Assembly (NCBI GenBank): GCA_021808195.1
Contig: JAKBCE010000121.1
Location: 1-7,166 of the forward strand
DNA from: Pseudomonadota bacterium
GTDB lineage: Bacteria; Pseudomonadota; Gammaproteobacteria; Steroidobacterales; Steroidobacteraceae
DNA length: 7,166 bases
Direction: 5' to 3'
A program made the position numbers and the translations under genes. This document shows positions 6,663 to 7,166 of the stretch, in pieces. Position 1 is the first letter of the stretch; each line of letters opens with the position of its first letter. The notes under the pieces were generated by a model, which saw only the letters and a list, made by a program, of their open reading frames with translations, had not been told where the DNA came from and ran no database searches.

Positions 6663-6721
6663 GAGGCACCTTTCCCCTGAACTCGAGATTTCGCTGCCCG
6701 GGCGCGCCGCGTTCAGACCCG

Positions 6722-6919
6722 CTACGTCACCCGGTGACCGTCGACCGTAGATGAGCCGGCGAATCTGTCGCTCCGTGTACGGCGGCGCACGAAATTCTCG
6801 GGCGTGTCCGCGAGGAAGCTCTGCACCTCTTCGACCAGGTGCCGCACCTCCTGGGGCGACAGGCGACTGGTTCGCGTCAGATGGCTGACCAGCTCCTCGA
6901 GCGCTTCCGGATCTGACAT
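6722..6919 (-). CDS. Small conserved protein, apparently shortened by an internal deletion with frameshift
   Basis: A 65-residue ORF beginning MSDPEALEELVSHLTRTSRL with a helical stretch to ENFVRRR (42-48), after which the sequence turns unlike protein and stops. In a second frame, directly at that point, the DNA encodes APPYTERQIRRLIYG (6788-6744). From memory, small proteobacterial proteins of about 85-90 residues start like this ORF and end like that peptide, with about 25 residues between. I infer a deletion that joined the ends out of frame. Function is unknown; the family is predicted soluble and helical. No clear Shine-Dalgarno site precedes ATG 6919, but CATACT lies 10 nt upstream (6934-6929), a possible leaderless arrangement. 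The gene is divergent from the TIR-like gene and upstream of the glmS-like fragment. Confidence 0.6.
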   Translation of the reverse strand: MSDPEALEELVSHLTRTSRLSPQEVRHLVEEVQSFLADTPENFVRRRTRSDRFAGSSTVDGHRVT

Positions 6920-6964
6920 GCAGGGCTCAGTATGGGGGGATTGCGGCTCGGAGAGCGATGAGTT

Positions 6965-6995
6965 TGCCCGAAGTCGGGCAGCGTTGCAGTATATT
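6965..6995. promoter_or_regulatory. Hairpin and AT-rich -10-like element in the divergent intergenic region
   Basis: TGCCCG (6965-6970) and CGGGCA (6975-6980) form a 6-bp perfect inverted repeat around AAGT. Next to it, AGTATATT (6988-6995) reads TATATT on the + strand and TATACT on the minus strand, an isolated AT-rich spot in GC-rich DNA. On the minus strand the repeat would lie at the start of a message for the small gene. It may be an operator or leader hairpin. Confidence 0.35.
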
Positions 6996-7030
6996 GCCGG
7001 ACAGCGGATCTCGGCGTGCCACTCGCTCCG

Positions 7031-7059
7031 TGGGCAGTCGGCGCCGGAAACGTTACGAT
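7031..7059 (+). promoter_or_regulatory. Possible sigma-70 promoter of the TIR-like gene
   Basis: TGGGCA (7031-7036) and TACGAT (7054-7059) are 17 bp apart and match four of six consensus bases each. Transcription would start near 7066, leaving a leader of about 32 nt before ATG 7098. No ribosome binding site is evident in that leader. Confidence 0.4.
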
Positions 7060-7097
7060 AAGGCCTCCGCCCGCCCGCCCTGGACCTCGCACCGCCC

Positions 7098-7166
7098 ATG
7101 GACTCCGCCGAAACCCAGGCCTCCGATCACCCGCGCCCGACGGTGTTCCTGAGCTACGCCAGCGAG
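7098..7166 (+). CDS. Start of a probable TIR-domain protein (cut by window edge)
   Basis: Only 23 residues are visible: a short polar, Pro-containing N-terminus followed by TVFLSYASE. Hydrophobic-F-hydrophobic-SY-(A/S)-x-(E/D) right after a short leader is the first strand and loop of bacterial TIR-type domains, which cleave NAD or act as adaptors in signalling and antiphage defence. Many bacterial proteins with this start carry further domains (TPR, HTH, NACHT or WD repeats) that cannot be seen here. ATG 7098 is the first in-frame start that precedes the motif. It is transcribed away from the small gene at 6919. The domain call rests on a single short motif. Confidence 0.6.
   Translation, partial: MDSAETQASDHPRPTVFLSYASE

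Noticed and set aside
1..7166. tRNA, rRNA, CRISPR array, insertion sequence or attachment site
   Set aside because: No cloverleaf, ribosomal RNA segment, regularly spaced repeats, transposase motifs or terminal inverted repeats were seen on either strand by eye.

Overview
The window is a GC-rich bacterial chromosome segment. Its gene content fits a proteobacterium, probably a gammaproteobacterium: a bacterial S10 carboxypeptidase, a His-tailed EamA permease, a soluble double-PAS chemoreceptor like Pseudomonas BdlA, GlmS and GlxA-type AraC sequences, a DUF302 sequence, and the start of a TIR-like gene. Lineage is inferred from gene families only. I see no rRNA, tRNA, CRISPR array or insertion sequence.

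Layout. On the + strand: the C-terminal part of an S10 peptidase (1-578, cut by the window edge), a strong hairpin terminator (586-625), and an intact DMT/EamA transporter with a 62-residue histidine-rich tail (630-1706). A 24-bp convergent gap follows. The next genes are on the minus strand: a SAM-dependent methyltransferase (2423 to 1731), a PAP2-family membrane protein (3176 to 2544), about 350 bp with no convincing gene, and a cytosolic PAS-PAS chemoreceptor (5230 to 3530) that ends in a CheR-docking pentapeptide and is followed by a terminator.

Upstream of the chemoreceptor (5532-6919, minus strand) is the most unusual part, a chain of broken genes packed end to end. It holds a small conserved gene that seems to have lost its middle, the first ~194 codons of a glmS-like gene with two active-site substitutions, the DNA-binding end of a GlxA-type AraC regulator joined in frame to it, and most of a DUF302 gene lacking both ends. 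The DUF302 frame then runs open into the chemoreceptor. All pieces have the same orientation, and no mobile element is visible to explain them. I read this as a deletion scar; a chimeric assembly or, less likely, a functional fusion are the alternatives.

At the right edge, a divergent gene starts at 7098. Its first residues end in a VFLSYASE motif typical of TIR-type domains. Most genes here are single units rather than a pathway. The clearest functional themes are envelope or lipid metabolism (phospholipid-type methyltransferase next to PAP2), metal-linked transport (His-rich permease) and cytosolic chemosensing. I found no convincing new multi-gene system.
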